From: Nocardia asteroides
Lineage (GTDB): Bacteria; Actinomycetota; Actinomycetes; Mycobacteriales; Mycobacteriaceae
NCBI GenBank assembly: GCA_019930625.1
Contig: CP082844.1
Coordinates: forward strand, 2,232,001 to 2,296,000
DNA: 64,000 nucleotides
Direction: 5' to 3'
Shown: one piece after another, positions 24,101 to 27,100 of the stretch
Numbering within the stretch: position 1 is the stretch's first letter
Layout: each line of letters begins with the position of its first letter
Made by a program: the position numbers and the translations under genes
The notes under the pieces: model-generated
Seen by the model: only the letters and a program-made list of their open reading frames with translations
Told to the model about the DNA's origin: nothing
Databases searched by the model: none

Positions 24101-27100
24101 GGCGTCGGGAAATCCCGAATGCCCGGCGCCGATCCGGGCACGGACGACTCCGGCGCAGTGTGACCGGCTTCCGGACCCGATGCCGATCCGCCCCCCGCAA
24201 CCACCTCGGTTGCTGACGCCGATTCGCCTCGCGAAGACCCCGCGCCAGTACGCCCGCCGGACCCATCGGCGCCGGCACGATCCGTCGTATCGTTGGGTGC
24301 GGTGAAGGATTCGGGTGCCCGGGAAGGGGCCTGCGCCGGATTCGGCGACGTCGCCTCGTTCGCACCCGCCGGTGTCGCCGAGTGCGCCGCGCCCGATCGC
24401 GTCGACGTGCCAGTCCCGGAATCGCGCTGCGGGGACTGGGTCTCGGCTATCTCTCGCTCGCGCGCTTGCCGCGCCCGCTCGAGCGCGGCCGACCTTGCGG
24501 GATCGGTCCGGTCCGACAGCACATCGGTGAGTTCGCGTGTGAGCACCGCCGTCTTCGATGATCCCGCCGCCTCGGACCGCACGCCAGACGACGACTCCGG
24601 AGCCGAATACGCCGCTGTCCCATCGCTTTCCGCTCCACCTCCCGGCGTGGCAAAGATCGCGGCGGAGGACCTCGGGCCGTCCGGTGCCACCAGCCCCGGA
24701 CCGGCCGGAGTCGGTGGCATCATCCCAATTCCGGCCAATAGCGCGGCGGCCTCAGGGGTCAGCGCACTCGCGTCTGTTCGGCTCGGCCGCCGCGCCTGAG
24801 CCACTTCCCTGTCCCGCAACTCACGCGCCCGCTCCAGCGCCGCGTCTCTGACACGGTTGCGTTCGGCCGTGCTCGACGGCTCGGCAGCCGAAAGCCCAGT
24901 AGTCCCATGGACCGCACGCCCATCCGTCCCGGCGCTCGACGACGACCCGTCCGGGCTTGCCCGGCCTGCCGTACCCCCCACGCCCTCCGACGGCACCTCA
25001 GCCCCCGCGTACACCCGAACCGGTACGGCCACAGCGGTATCCCGCCGCAACAAGGAACTCGCCGCATCCAGCACCCGTTCACCGATGGCCTGCACCTGCT
25101 TCAACCGCTGCTGCAACGCCCCGGCACTCGCGGCCGCCAGTGCGGACTCTGCCGGACCGGCGTCCAGGTGCAACATCAACCCTGGCGTGCCCAGCAGCCG
25201 GTCACGCAGCGCATGCACCTCCATCCACCTCTCCACCACCACCGCCGCATCATCACCCGCCCACTCCCGCAACCTGTTGCGCAGATCCGCCGGCACTGCC
25301 TGCGCGGGATTCACCCCGTCACCGACCGGCTCCCTACCGTTCGCGATATCGGCTGCCATGCTGCGGCGCACGCTGTCCCCGATCAACCCGCCTGCGTCCG
25401 CGTGGGCCTGCTCCGCCCATTCCGGCAAACGTTCTGCCCGCTCCACCTGCAACTCCACCGCGTCACGCAACCTCGACGGGCTCATTCGGTAGAACTCGGT
25501 ATCCGTGAGCCCGAGCCACCGCGCCAACGCCGACCCCCGCCACGCCGTCTCCTGTGCCAGCACCTTGAAATCCGCCGCCCGCATCTTCGCCACCGCATCC
25601 GCCGACGCCGTGGCGGCGAACTCCCCGATCGGATCCCGCGTCGTCACAGTCCGACCGGCCCCGGCCTGCGCATCGGCCTCGCCGATCTCGGACGCGGACT
25701 CAGCACTTCCCGCTGGGTCCGCGGCGGTCCGGTCCGCACCACCGGCAGCAACCTCGCCACCCCTGGAGGCGGGTTCTCCGCGACCCGGCGCATCGCCCGT
25801 CTGCCGTACCTCGGCTGTCTCGGCCCTCGCGCCGCCGTGGTCGGAGACCTGCACTTCATCTGCCGGGTCGGGTTGGCGATAACGAGGGTGCGCCGAATCC
25901 CAGGTCCCGTCACCGGCTCGCGGGTCGATCGCGGTGACCCGAGCGTCCGCGCTGCGGTACCGCTCGAGCTCGTCGAGCAAGCGGCCGACCGACGGCACCC
26001 GCTCCCCAGACCCGGCAGCCCGCACCGCCGGCCACCGCGGTCCATCCGGCACGCTGCCCGGCTGCTCGGCGAATCCCGCCTGCCGCAACCACTGCCGCGC
26101 GGAGACCATCTCGCGCCCCTCGGCCACGTACGCCTGTGCGCGATGGGCCACCTGTCCGTTCAGATCAGACAGCGCACTGGTGAGCACTCCCGGCCGCATC
26201 CCGGCCACGCCCCGATCACCCGGGGCTGCCACCCACGCCTCGACTTCACCGACCGCATGCTCCAAGGGCTCCGGCCCCCACCACCGCACCTCCTCCGGCG
26301 ATCTCCCCAGCAACCGCGCGACCTCGCTCCGAGCCGCGTCACGCTCGGCCACCGCCTGGTCCAGCCCGGCCGCCTCGCTATCGGGCTCGGGGCCCCCGGA
26401 CACCCCCGGACCAGCGGCGGGTTCCGTCTCGTCGCCGCCCCCCGGCCGCTCGGCGCCCCCCGGCAAGTCCGCCGATACCGAATGCGCGCTCTCGCCCGCC
26501 GAATCCGACGAAACTTGGACCGCTACCGGCTCGCCCGAAGCCGCGGGAGCAGTCGCCGATGCCGCAGCTGGGATCTGATCGGCGGAACCAACTCTGGTCT
26601 CGGCGAGTTCTTGCTCGCGCAATTCGCGGATTCGCTCGAACAGCGCCGCATCCGGATCCTGCGGGTCAAGCGAATCCTTCGACGCCGTGGCATCGTCGAG
26701 CCGTACACCGTCCCGGCTCCCGATCGTGACCGACTCGACACGACCCACCGAACCGTCGATCGTCATCCCGGGCTCGCCGACGACGAGTTCCCGCTGCGGA
26801 TCGGCCGCTGCCGCCAGCGTGCGGTCGCGTGTGCTGGGAGCAACCGGCAGCATCGTCCCCTGGGGAGCCCCCGCCAGCCGCAGCACGGCATCCTTGCTGA
26901 GACTCATCGTGGACAGATCCGGAGGGACGTGGGCCCCGCTGCCGTCGACCACCTCCCCGCTGGACGAACCGAGAGGTCCGCGGCCACCGCCGTGGACAGC
27001 GACGACTCCGGCGAATCCGCCGTTGAGCAGCGACGCCAAAACGTCCTCTGGGCGTTGCGGCCAGCCCGTGATCAACGCCGCCGCACCCAGACCGGACACC

